DNA of 64,000 nucleotides. Origin: Virgibacillus phasianinus. GTDB lineage: Bacteria > Bacillota > Bacilli > Bacillales > Amphibacillaceae. The notes under the pieces are model-generated. The model was given only the letters and a program-made list of their open reading frames with translations. It did not search any database and was not told the origin of the DNA. The stretch is taken from NCBI RefSeq assembly GCF_002216775.1, contig NZ_CP022315.1:3658001-3722000 (forward strand), read 5' to 3'. Below are positions 18,701 to 26,156 of this stretch, one piece after another. The translations under genes and the position numbers were made by a program. The first letter of the stretch is position 1, and the number at the start of each line of letters is the position of its first letter.

Positions 18701-18971
18701 GATCATAAATCGCCAATAAAACGGCAGCAATATGCTGACAGTCGTTTTTAAACGAAGGAAGTGTTGGACAGTCGCAGTTCGTGTGAAAGCCTTTGTCATC
18801 CTTTTCAAGGATAACATGGAATTCTCCCTTTCCTTCAACGGTTGCCTCACAACGATCGGAAGTGTAATTTATAATGGTTACTTTATTAGCACGATAAAAA
18901 GAGTCCCCTCTTTTGAAGGAGACAGTGCCGCACATTTCTTGAATTGTTTTTAGATCCAATTTTATATTCAA
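15783..18971 (-). CDS. SWIM-domain SNF2 family helicase (YwqA-like)
   Basis: A 1062-residue Swi2/Snf2 ATPase, probably a DNA translocase acting on protein-DNA complexes. A SWIM zinc finger lies near residues 60-80 (CDCPTL ... CQHIAAVLL, the CxC...CxH pattern). The ATPase core holds Walker A DDMGLGKT (about residue 634), the DEAQ box FFDEAQAFKNP (about 739), GLTGTPIEN and the C-terminal helicase motif AADRAHRIGQ (about 1003). Length and order match B. subtilis YwqA. The promoter seems to lie just upstream in 18972-19150. Family members are linked to DNA repair or replication-transcription conflicts, but the exact role here is not shown. Confidence 0.93.
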   Translation of the reverse strand: MNIKLDLKTIQEMCGTVSFKRGDSFYRANKVTIINYTSDRCEATVEGKGEFHVILEKDDKGFHTNCDCPTLPSFKNDCQHIAAVLLAIYDHQRQGAIPNEQSTASTNQALTEGLLTIFKNSPNRTSGHQLHFENRQILHLTFTCKHVQAGTGQDMIGIEVNIGKITIKNIWDFLQQVKKGNSSLLSYSFRYDPALHCFQIETDAILKQLIQVADDERMQADTSSDHDNSVLLIPPSSWDGLLPLLAKASLVKLAYGGDTFENFQVSDERLPLQFEFAESHGTKDYQLEIKGLNQMVVLDSYKMVLTDGKLIQMNDEESERLSDLKQMLDVSGTNQIPIPRGQMNYFMEKVFPGLRKLGDIHLSRCIAEQFKKKTLTAKLYLDRVKDRLLAGLEFHYENNVINPLESRDIKNDFLIRDVEKENKILKLMDDSLFAKTDSGYFLHNEALEYAFLYHVVPKLQELVRIYATTAVRNRIVRGKAHPKIRVKVKKERTNWLEFKFEMDIPEKQIRELLLALEEKRKYYRLRNGTLLSLETREFQEIQRFLHAVPAQDEDLEKGIYVPIVQGLRLLDSVDNRSTFTIEESFREFLGKIKNPEEMAFEVPKNLVNILRDYQKHGYRWMKTVASYGFGGVLADDMGLGKTLQSIAYIQSELPVIRRKKLPVLIVCPSSLTYNWQSEITKFAPGIQAVAVDGNKIERSKLQKYAMDMDVVITSYPLLRTDIQWYKKETFHTAFFDEAQAFKNPATQTAKAVKKIQADHRFGLTGTPIENSLEELWSIFHVVFPELFLGLKEYSNLTRKKIARRVRPFLLRRLKKDVLAELPGKMESMESMDLLPEQKKLYAAYLAKLRHETLRHLDKDTLRKNRIKILAGLTRLRQICCHPALFVDGYKGSSAKFEQLKRIIEESRLAGRRVLIFSQFTKMLGLIGKELSIQGLPFFYLDGQTPSKERMEICNRFNDGERDVFLVSLKAGGTGLNLTGADTVILYDLWWNPAVEEQAADRAHRIGQKNVVQVIKLFAKGTIEEKMNELQEKKKHLIEEIVDPGEEGSSKLTEEDIREILMV

Positions 18972-19154
18972 TTTCCTCGCTCTTTCTTAAGGATATTTCA
19001 ACCCTGGTAAGGCTAATGGCGAAAATTTAATTAACATGATTGTATCATAAGGTCTGGAAGAATTGTACTTTTGATATTCTTAAGCATCACATACTCCCTA
19101 AAGTGATTTATTTATAATGCGTACACAAGCCAACAGTGAAATCTTCATAAAACG

Positions 19155-19562
19155 CTATGCAGCGTTAAGCCACAATAATACCCCCATTAAGGCAACGAAA
19201 GTTAACGCAACCTCAGCCAGGGAAACCTTATAATTCTTTTGATTCTCTGAAAACCTCCACTCAACATACGCTTGAAATACGAGTTGACTTATCGCGAAGA
19301 AAGTCGATATAAACAGGATGATGAGCGGTTCAGCTGGGAACATGATTAATCCCGCTATCATAGAAACCACTAAACACATACGTAATGCCCAATCACCTTT
19401 TTTATGAAATTCATTGATGTGGGTATTTGAAAACCACTTCTTTTTATCCGCCCCTATTCTATGGCGAAGAATGGCAGGAATTACGACCACAAGGAAAACA
19501 ACTACTCCCATTATTATCATAAATTCTTTCCAGAACCCATGTGGAAAACTATAGTATTCCAT
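19155..19562 (-). CDS. DUF4181 membrane protein
   Basis: A 135-residue protein with four predicted membrane helices of the DUF4181 family, recognised from WFSNTHINEFHKKGDWALR after the first helix and FQAYVEWRFSENQKNY near residue 95. The function is unknown. A second family member lies at 57047-57391. It stands alone, divergent from the DUF4317 gene. Confidence 0.8.
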   Translation of the reverse strand: MEYYSFPHGFWKEFMIIMGVVVFLVVVIPAILRHRIGADKKKWFSNTHINEFHKKGDWALRMCLVVSMIAGLIMFPAEPLIILFISTFFAISQLVFQAYVEWRFSENQKNYKVSLAEVALTFVALMGVLLWLNAA

Positions 19563-19780
19563 TTTAAAACCAGCTCCAATCCATCTGCTTATGGTATACG
19601 TTTTAACACTTATTATAATATTTGAAATATATTTAATCCATTATACATGATGTATTCATATAAAATAACAGCCTGAAAAATTTAACCCACACGTTGAAAA
19701 ACTTAAATCCGAACTGCAGAAAGACAGCAGCCCACTATGATAGAATAAGATAATACTATCAACACAGGAGTGAAACAACA

Positions 19781-20974
19781 TTGGACAAAAAAGACATAGC
19801 AACTATCCGTAAACAATTCAAAGTGGATAATGATTTATTGAAAATACATGAAATTTTTAATGTGTACATCATGAAAGAATCTAGCGATATTTATCATCAC
19901 CAGAGCTTACCATTTGAAATGCTGGAACAGGAACAAAAAGAGTTATTTATGGACAATTTTAAAAAAGTACTATCCGGCCAATTGGATGAAAAGTTATTTG
20001 AATTAAAGTTTCAGCGTGACGTAGAAAATAACAGTCAGCTCATTCTTCATCAAGGCCTGTTAAGTAACGATACAGAGGAATGGAAAAGTCAGATGCTTCA
20101 CCTCGTAGAGAAATTGCTGAAGGATAAACAATATGAAATGGATATTGTCGTAACCTTTATTCGGGGAGAATATATGAAACCGATGAAACGTCAGAGTGAA
20201 GATGCGGAAGAAAGTAAGCGGGACACCGTATATTCCCATCCCTTTATTTTATGCAGTATGAACAAAACGCAGGATCCAAAAAAAGAATTACTGTTTGACT
20301 ATGTTGAAAAGGAATTTAAGTATAATATTGTTGTGGATCCAATTATTAATCTAAAAGCACCCATATCGGGATTTCTGTTTCCTTCTATCACGGATAATGC
20401 TGCGGATGTCAACCATGTTCTTTATTCCGCTGGAAAGAAGAATGAATTGAATTATCATTTTATAGAAGAAGTTTTAAATGCAGAAGAAATCATGACAGCT
20501 GCACAGGATAAATTAGTTTTTGAAGAAATTGTAAAAAACGTAGCTGGTGATCAAACAATTAATACATCCAAACTCTCGAATGTATACGACGAAATTCAAC
20601 GGGTCGTGGAAGAAAGCGAAGAGGAAGATTCACCAAAATTAGACTACAAAGATGTGGAAAAAGTTTTAACAAGCAGCGGAATAGAAGATGTCAATACGGA
20701 AAAGGTGGAGTCCGCATTTAAAACGGTGATTGATGATGAAAATTATTCGTTTAAAGCAAACAACATTGTACCGAAATATACATCAAAATCGATAAAAATA
20801 GAGACGAAAATAGCGAATATTTCCATTAGCCCACAAGACCTAAGACATGTACGTCAAGTCCATTTCAACGGGAAGCGTTTTTTAATGATGGAAGTGGAAG
20901 AGAACACGGTTATTGAAGGCTTTGAAATGATTCCGGAAGCTTTATTTGAAAAGGCACCAGAAGAAGGAGAATAA
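19781..20974 (+). CDS. DUF4317 domain protein
   Basis: A 397-residue soluble acidic protein of the DUF4317 family, recognised from its opening (MDKKDIATIRKQFKVDND) and overall length. No signal peptide or catalytic motif is visible. Translation begins at TTG 19781, with CAGGAGTG seven to eight bases upstream. The cellular role is unknown. It is a single gene ended by a hairpin shared with the convergent acetyltransferase gene. Confidence 0.82.
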   Translation: MDKKDIATIRKQFKVDNDLLKIHEIFNVYIMKESSDIYHHQSLPFEMLEQEQKELFMDNFKKVLSGQLDEKLFELKFQRDVENNSQLILHQGLLSNDTEEWKSQMLHLVEKLLKDKQYEMDIVVTFIRGEYMKPMKRQSEDAEESKRDTVYSHPFILCSMNKTQDPKKELLFDYVEKEFKYNIVVDPIINLKAPISGFLFPSITDNAADVNHVLYSAGKKNELNYHFIEEVLNAEEIMTAAQDKLVFEEIVKNVAGDQTINTSKLSNVYDEIQRVVEESEEEDSPKLDYKDVEKVLTSSGIEDVNTEKVESAFKTVIDDENYSFKANNIVPKYTSKSIKIETKIANISISPQDLRHVRQVHFNGKRFLMMEVEENTVIEGFEMIPEALFEKAPEEGE

Positions 20975-20993
20975 TAGCCCCCATTTTTTACTA

Positions 20994-21042
20994 AGAGCGG
21001 AGGATTATCTATGTCGGACTAATATGGATGATCCTCTGCTCC
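20994..21042. terminator. Bidirectional hairpin between convergent genes
   Basis: GAGCGGAGGATTATC and GATGATCCTCTGCTC can pair with one or two mismatches around a 17-base loop. It lies between the DUF4317 stop and the GNAT stop. Confidence 0.6.
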
Positions 21043-21059
21043 TATTCATATTAGAATGA

Positions 21060-21563
21060 TCAAATTTCTCTTACCATTCTTAAGGAAACATAATCTTCAC
21101 CGGGGACGTTGGAATAAGCCAACTTCGCGGAATCCTTTGTAAAGCCCCTAGCCTCATAAAAAGGAATTCCTTTATCATTTCCTTTTTGTACGGATACCCA
21201 TTGTTCGTTTGAACCCTTTTGAATTTGAATATTTGTCAAGTAACATAAAAGTTGGGTGCCAATACCTTCCCCGCGGCGGTTTGGATCCAAATACAGAACA
21301 TAGATTTCACTTTTGTGAAGATCTGTCATCCCACCTCCAATTGCCCCAACTACCACACCGTTCTCAAGCGCTACAACATAACCGTCCCATCCCTCTGTTT
21401 CAGTTAATTCACGACATATACGATCATGATTATAAAATGTTTGATTATTCCTTATTATATTTTCGTGACTTCTGATACCTTTGTAAGTGTCTATGCAACC
21501 TTCTGAACAAACTTTGGAAATACCTGCAACATGCTCTGCAGAGGCTCTTCTAATATCAATCAT
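21060..21563 (-). CDS. GNAT family N-acetyltransferase
   Basis: A 167-residue acetyltransferase with motif A visible as LDPNRRGEGIGTQLLCYL near residue 110 and a C-terminal FYEARGF. I start at ATG 21563 (MIDIRRAS) because AAAGGG lies eight bases upstream; an ATG 21 bases earlier has no such site. The start overlaps the 3' end of the aminoglycoside adenylyltransferase gene, so the two are probably translated from one message. The substrate is unknown. Confidence 0.84.
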   Translation of the reverse strand: MIDIRRASAEHVAGISKVCSEGCIDTYKGIRSHENIIRNNQTFYNHDRICRELTETEGWDGYVVALENGVVVGAIGGGMTDLHKSEIYVLYLDPNRRGEGIGTQLLCYLTNIQIQKGSNEQWVSVQKGNDKGIPFYEARGFTKDSAKLAYSNVPGEDYVSLRMVREI

Positions 21564-22497
21564 TTCGCTCACCCTTTGATTCATTTGGGAGACCGTCTAT
21601 TCCATTGTGTTCGCAGGGACAGTGAACCTGTCCCTGCGTCCCACCGTTTGACTGTAATGTTTGGACGTGTTTAAGATACTGTTTTACGTTTTTTGCTTCT
21701 TCATAAAGATAGGAATATTCTAGTTCATTAGCAACTTCAATTGCAGTTTGTTCGAATAAACCGGTTGTAATAAATAGGGCATCCCAAACGTGATCGTAAT
21801 TTCCGCTGGGGTAGGTCAACATAAGTTGTTGCCATGTTTGTTCATCAACATAACGCTTTAGATACTTCCCATTCTTTCCTATACTGAGTGAAAAATCGGT
21901 ATCTATGCCAACCTTCCATTCAATCATTTTAATCAGCATGGACCTTACCAGATTCAGATGATCTAAGGCATAAAGAATTTCTTGTCTCCATAACCCCTTG
22001 GCTACATATGTCGATACCCACCAGAATTCATTGCAACAGTCAGCAAAAAATTCCGCGGAAGGCTTTTTCACCCAATATCCTTTGTCCGTGGGAGGAGGTA
22101 GAGAAGGAAGATTACCATCCTTGTCTAGTAATACAATTGTCAGTCCATCCTCGCAGCAATATTGCTCCTTTTCCTCTATTGGTGCAAGTATCAAGTCAAT
22201 TCTGTTTCCATCCGTGAACAACATGAGATAAGAAAACCTTCCACCCAACTCGGGTGGGAACATAGACATGTTTTCAGGCGTTTGCATGATTAATCGTTCT
22301 CCGAATACATTTATCCAATTGGGATCGTCTATAAAAGACCGCATATCTGTAACAAGATAAACAATGTCATAATCCCTGAAAGAGTCTTTAGGAGCATTCG
22401 AATTTGTTCTAGAACCATTCATTCCAACAGCCCTAACCCGATTATCTTCCTTGGCAACTTTCAAAACTAAATCCATCATTTCTTTTTCAGAACGCAT
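21556..22497 (-). CDS. Aminoglycoside 6-adenylyltransferase (AadK-like)
   Basis: A 313-residue ANT(6)-type enzyme predicted to adenylylate streptomycin. It matches the family from the start (RSEKEMMDLVLKVAKEDNRVRAV), through the nucleotidyltransferase motif GMNGSRTN ... DYDIVYLV, to KNVKQYLKHVQTL near residue 280. The family usually ends near residue 285-290. Here the last 25 or so residues (GGTQGQVHCPCEHNGIDG and on) come from a palindromic repeat that has entered the end of the frame and lengthened the protein. The core is intact, so activity is plausible. Confidence 0.88.
   Translation of the reverse strand: MRSEKEMMDLVLKVAKEDNRVRAVGMNGSRTNSNAPKDSFRDYDIVYLVTDMRSFIDDPNWINVFGERLIMQTPENMSMFPPELGGRFSYLMLFTDGNRIDLILAPIEEKEQYCCEDGLTIVLLDKDGNLPSLPPPTDKGYWVKKPSAEFFADCCNEFWWVSTYVAKGLWRQEILYALDHLNLVRSMLIKMIEWKVGIDTDFSLSIGKNGKYLKRYVDEQTWQQLMLTYPSGNYDHVWDALFITTGLFEQTAIEVANELEYSYLYEEAKNVKQYLKHVQTLQSNGGTQGQVHCPCEHNGIDGLPNESKGERND
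21612..21643. repeat. Palindromic repeat, copy 2 of family B, inside a CDS
   Basis: CGCAGGGACAGTGAACCTG then TCCCTGCGTCCCA folds into a long hairpin and is the reverse-oriented relative of 8835-8862. It codes for the extra C-terminal residues of the AadK-like protein. Confidence 0.75.
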
Positions 22498-22659
22498 TAC
22501 GTGTACCCCCCTATATTATTAGTAGATCAGTCCATAAGTAAGTCCGAGTCAATCTTTCATTCACTTTAATATTTTACCGTTAACAGGCCCATTATCAAAG
22601 TATTTCCCTAATTACACATTCTTTTTAAACCTCTCCCTCTTAGACCAAAATGAGTACAA

Positions 22660-22985
22660 ATCCGTGGATCTCGGGTGGTAACCTATGATAAAGGATTTAG
22701 AACACATGCAAACTTCGAGATTATATACGACTTAGAAGGCAAAGGTTATACACATTTTCAGTAGTTTGTAGGAGTCGACCAGGAGATTGGTGGTGGATCA
22801 ATTGCTTTTATAGTATGGTTAGAGCGGGTTTATGAAAGTGGCATTTGCATACTAATACCCCTTCCAAGAAAATTGACTTGGACATTGCGGGTAATAAACA
22901 ACTAAAATTAGTCGTGATTGATGCCGGTAATGACAATGCCTGGGACCATGGTAACTGGACTGCCGAGAAATTCACGGTGGACTAA
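22660..22985 (+). pseudogene. Remnant of an NPCBM-domain (carbohydrate-binding) protein
   Basis: Translating the plus strand gives VTYDKGFRTHANFEIIYDL, then GKGYTHFQ, a TAG stop (22771-22773), FVGVDQEIGGGSIAFIVW and ERVYESG. After a one-base frameshift near 22845 come SKKIDLDIAGNKQLKLVVID and AGNDNAWDHGNWTAEK, then a stop. This is nearly a complete NPCBM/NEW2 carbohydrate-binding domain. There is no start region and no catalytic domain, so it is the tail end of a larger secreted glycosidase or hydrolase. It is convergent with the NamZ-type gene. The rest of 22498-23147 holds only its terminator. Confidence 0.8.
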
Positions 22986-22993
22986 TGATTGTC

Positions 22994-23030
22994 AAAACCT
23001 TCGATCCTATTTGAAGGTATCGAAGGTTTT
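22994..23030 (+). terminator. Terminator of the NPCBM remnant
   Basis: AAAACCTTCGAT pairs with ATCGAAGGTTTT and is followed by TT. It lies nine bases after the remnant's stop codon, which supports that the remnant was once a real plus-strand gene end. Confidence 0.8.
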
Positions 23031-23147
23031 TTGGAGATTGAAATTTCCATTATCAACGCTGCTGCCGATGCTCAGATTCAGACATGGGTTTCTTACCTTT
23101 TACGAAAAAAGTTATTATTTAATATGCCTTTTATATTAAGACCTTTT

Positions 23148-24992
23148 TTAGTGCTTTAAATCCACAACTATTCTTGAAGAAAATTCAGGTGTAGCATAGT
23201 CTATCGTATCTGCTTTTAAATTAAATGTAGCGATAAACATATCATTTTGATAATGATAATCTATGCTAGATATGACTGGACTATTATTGATAATAACAGA
23301 ACCACCTTGATCATTTAATTCTCCACCAATTTCTCCGTAAGGTATTTTCAGCAATAATTTATCAACTTTTTCTTCTATCTCAAAATTATTTACCGTTTTA
23401 TTCAAATCAAATACAATTCTCGAATAGGCCTCATGTATCCCATATCGGATATTTTCCACTTGAGTGGCGGACACTTCAACATCTCGACTAGCAGTATAAT
23501 CACCATAAGTAGCTACTACTTTACCTTGCCCTGCATTCATTGCGTGAAAAATGCCATTTCCAACATACCCGATATCATCTGAAACGGACCATTCAATTTT
23601 TGACGGGTCAATTTTAAGTTTTTCACCATCTTTATCATACCCTCGGACAGTTAAATCAACACTTTCACCAGGTGCAGCCGTTAAATCTAACGGTAAAATC
23701 CCTAGCGAACCCTTTTCTTTATACGGCTGTGCTCCACTCGGATAAGGATTGTATAATAGATATTGGTTTCGCACTTCCGTAACCCATGTATCTAATTCAT
23801 CCTTCCATGACTCCATAATCAGTTCAACTGGTTCATCATTCATAATCATGTTTGGAACTCCATGGTCACCAATCAGATTGGTGTAACTTGGGGTCATTTC
23901 AAACTGTTCCGGATTCTGATCGCGCATCGCATCGACTAAATGTAATCCTAGTGCAACTAAATCAATCTGTGATGGATCATCCATATGCACCTGTACTCCT
24001 CCGACCAGTTCTCCCTTATATTTACCAAACATGGGGGTGAAATAAGCTGACCTAAAATTCACTCCTGGTATATCCCGTTTGTTCATTTCCTCTGCTAAAG
24101 CTTCACCATCAATCCAAGGCGCACCAACCAGTTCAAACGGCCTGGTAGTCCCGAGTCCTGTAGTCAGAGAAGTATCGTCCAATAACTCAGTACCCGCATA
24201 TAAATAAGCCGTTTCCATAGTCGGAATGTTAGGGGAAGTCATTACCCATGGAAGACCAGTGTCTTCAAAATGCATATTTCTTTTCCATCCTTTCATTTTA
24301 ACAACTTTCAAATCCACACCCATGCTATATTCATGATTCCACATAGTTGCCAATTCACCAACGGTCATTCCATGTCTAACCGGGAGTAGAAACCTTCCCA
24401 TGAAACTGACTGCATCTTCAGAGCGTACCGGTCCCTCCACCTTTGTTCCACCAATTGGATTAGGTCTATCCAATACAATTAGTTCTTTATCAAATTCTGC
24501 AGCTGCCTCCATAGCAAAACCTAAGGTGTAAACATACGTATAAACATTTGAACCAATATCCTGGATGTCAAATAGCAACACATCAACATTCTTCAGCATT
24601 TCTTCTGTAGGTTTCCATGTTGGTCCATATAAACTATATACAGGCAACCCAGTTTTCTCATCAATATACGATTCTACATATTCCCCAGCCTCTTGATCTC
24701 CCCGAATACCATGCTCCGGTCCAAATAATGCAGTCAAATTAACGTCTGGATGGTTATACAATAAATCAATGCTGCTTTCCAAATTGCTGTTAACCCCTGT
24801 AGGATTAGTTATTAATCCGACCCTTTTACCCTTCACCCATTCCAATTTATTGTTCAATAATACCTCGATGCCAGGTGTTACCTTTGCATTACCTTTATTA
24901 CTGCTTTTTCCCTCTACACTAGTAGTTGCAAACGAAGATGCCATAAACAACATTAAAACGACTACTAAAATAAAAATTTTACCTAACTTCAC
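23148..24992 (-). CDS. Secreted DUF1343 exo-beta-N-acetylmuramidase (NamZ-like) with Ig-like and AMIN-like domains
   Basis: A 614-residue exported enzyme. A signal peptide covers about residues 1-28. The DUF1343 catalytic domain (about 40-430) shows KRVGLITNPTGVN, ALFGPEHGIRGD, SLYGPTWKPT, LFDIQDIGSNVYTYVYTL and the DRPNP loop. In B. subtilis NamZ this family removes MurNAc from non-reducing ends of peptidoglycan fragments. Unlike the roughly 400-residue NamZ, this protein adds a bacterial Ig-like domain (about 440-510) and a C-terminal domain resembling AMIN (about 515-614: YSRIVFDLNK, FSSRIVVDL), which targets envelope glycans. It is last in a PTS operon. Confidence 0.87.
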   Translation of the reverse strand: MKLGKIFILVVVLMLFMASSFATTSVEGKSSNKGNAKVTPGIEVLLNNKLEWVKGKRVGLITNPTGVNSNLESSIDLLYNHPDVNLTALFGPEHGIRGDQEAGEYVESYIDEKTGLPVYSLYGPTWKPTEEMLKNVDVLLFDIQDIGSNVYTYVYTLGFAMEAAAEFDKELIVLDRPNPIGGTKVEGPVRSEDAVSFMGRFLLPVRHGMTVGELATMWNHEYSMGVDLKVVKMKGWKRNMHFEDTGLPWVMTSPNIPTMETAYLYAGTELLDDTSLTTGLGTTRPFELVGAPWIDGEALAEEMNKRDIPGVNFRSAYFTPMFGKYKGELVGGVQVHMDDPSQIDLVALGLHLVDAMRDQNPEQFEMTPSYTNLIGDHGVPNMIMNDEPVELIMESWKDELDTWVTEVRNQYLLYNPYPSGAQPYKEKGSLGILPLDLTAAPGESVDLTVRGYDKDGEKLKIDPSKIEWSVSDDIGYVGNGIFHAMNAGQGKVVATYGDYTASRDVEVSATQVENIRYGIHEAYSRIVFDLNKTVNNFEIEEKVDKLLLKIPYGEIGGELNDQGGSVIINNSPVISSIDYHYQNDMFIATFNLKADTIDYATPEFSSRIVVDLKH

Positions 24993-25039
24993 AAAAACAC
25001 TCCCCGTTTATTATGATAGGATTATAATTTTCATGATGG

Positions 25040-25393
25040 CTACTTTAATTTAGCTTTGTCTATTAACTCATCCAACTTCACATTCATTTTATGTTGCTTT
25101 CTATACATTTCAATCATCTCTTCAATTAAATCCTTTTCTGACATGACAGTCATCAAATGATCCTGTGCATGGACCAAAATTACTGGCAAGCTTGTTAAAT
25201 CATTTTTAGCATCCTCCTGAATTAACTTGGTTTGTATATTATGAGCCTCTAATAGTTCATTTGCTGCTTGTTTTACTTTCAAATCAATTTGATCAAATTC
25301 TGCGTTCCTTGCATCCCTCAATGCCCCGTGTAAATATCCTTTTGCATTTCCCGCATGCAAAATAAGTTTCATTGACAAATTTTCAATGTTCAT
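25040..25393 (-). CDS. PTS lactose/cellobiose-type IIA component
   Basis: A 117-residue helical IIA protein that passes phosphate from HPr to the IIB component. The phosphorylated histidine lies in VHAQDHLMTVMSEKDL (about residue 80) and the N-terminal LILHAGNAKGYLHGALRDA is typical. The ATG follows GGGGGAA and overlaps the ChbG stop by 11 bp. A 47-bp gap separates it from the NamZ-type gene. Confidence 0.93.
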   Translation of the reverse strand: MNIENLSMKLILHAGNAKGYLHGALRDARNAEFDQIDLKVKQAANELLEAHNIQTKLIQEDAKNDLTSLPVILVHAQDHLMTVMSEKDLIEEMIEMYRKQHKMNVKLDELIDKAKLK

Positions 25394-26141
25394 TTGCTAT
25401 TCCCCCATAATGGATTAGATCAATAGAATGTTTTTTTATCCAGTTTTTAATCTTGTTGTTTACAAGAATTTCTAACTCTTTGGTTCTGGTATAATTATAG
25501 CTGCTTTTTTTCGTTAACCATGGATCCATGAATGCAGGGTGGCACATAATTTCCGTTATACCAGGTTGCAATTCGGATAGAATGTTCATTAAATATTCGG
25601 GCGTCACACTTTCATTTCCATAAAAATCATAGTGTAAAAAATCTGTAGAAATTAATTCTCCTGGTAGCCTTGTTTCGGTAAATGATCGGACAGGAAGATC
25701 ATAAATTTGTGCAATTTCAATCACTGCCTCCATCGCGCAAGGTATATGTAGGTGCATGTGATGGTGACTGTCAATGTGGGTCACATCTATATCCCGCATA
25801 TAGAGTAAATCAAGTTGAGCCTTAAGTTCCTCTTTAATATCCACCTTTTTAGCATGTTCGATAAGCGTTTTTCCTTTTAAAAAGTTTCCAGTATGGTTAG
25901 TCAGGCTTCTTACTGAAGAAGATATTGGTTGACCAGCATCCAAAACAAAGTGCAAACCAACTCCAAGCCGAGGATACCTTTTCACATCTTCCAGACTTTC
26001 CCTCGAAAATTCTGTATTAACCATCGCCGTTGTACTAGTTAGAATATCATGGTGATGTGCATAAAGTATTCCTGCAGTCACGCCTGGTGAAAGACCAAAA
26101 TCGTCGGCATTTACAATTATCTTTGATGAAAATTTTTTCAC
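25383..26141 (-). CDS. chbG: ChbG/YdjC-family carbohydrate deacetylase
   Basis: A 252-residue metal-dependent deacetylase. The motif NADDFGLSPGVTAGI supplies the Asp pair, THIDSHHHMHLHIP the His ligands and EIMCHPAFMD another His. In E. coli, ChbG removes one acetyl group from chitobiose-6-phosphate so that the GH4 enzyme ChbF can cut it. Here it sits between PTS IIC and IIA genes, in an operon with a GH4 enzyme, the same logic as chb. Translation starts at GTG 26141. Confidence 0.9.
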   Translation of the reverse strand: MKKFSSKIIVNADDFGLSPGVTAGILYAHHHDILTSTTAMVNTEFSRESLEDVKRYPRLGVGLHFVLDAGQPISSSVRSLTNHTGNFLKGKTLIEHAKKVDIKEELKAQLDLLYMRDIDVTHIDSHHHMHLHIPCAMEAVIEIAQIYDLPVRSFTETRLPGELISTDFLHYDFYGNESVTPEYLMNILSELQPGITEIMCHPAFMDPWLTKKSSYNYTRTKELEILVNNKIKNWIKKHSIDLIHYGGIANEH

Positions 26142-26156
26142 TACTTCTAAATCCCC

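Noticed and set aside
14957-22497. An antibiotic-resistance island
   Set aside because: The two nucleotidyltransferases are of chromosomal Bacillaceae type, with ordinary base composition and no integron or transposon ends around them.
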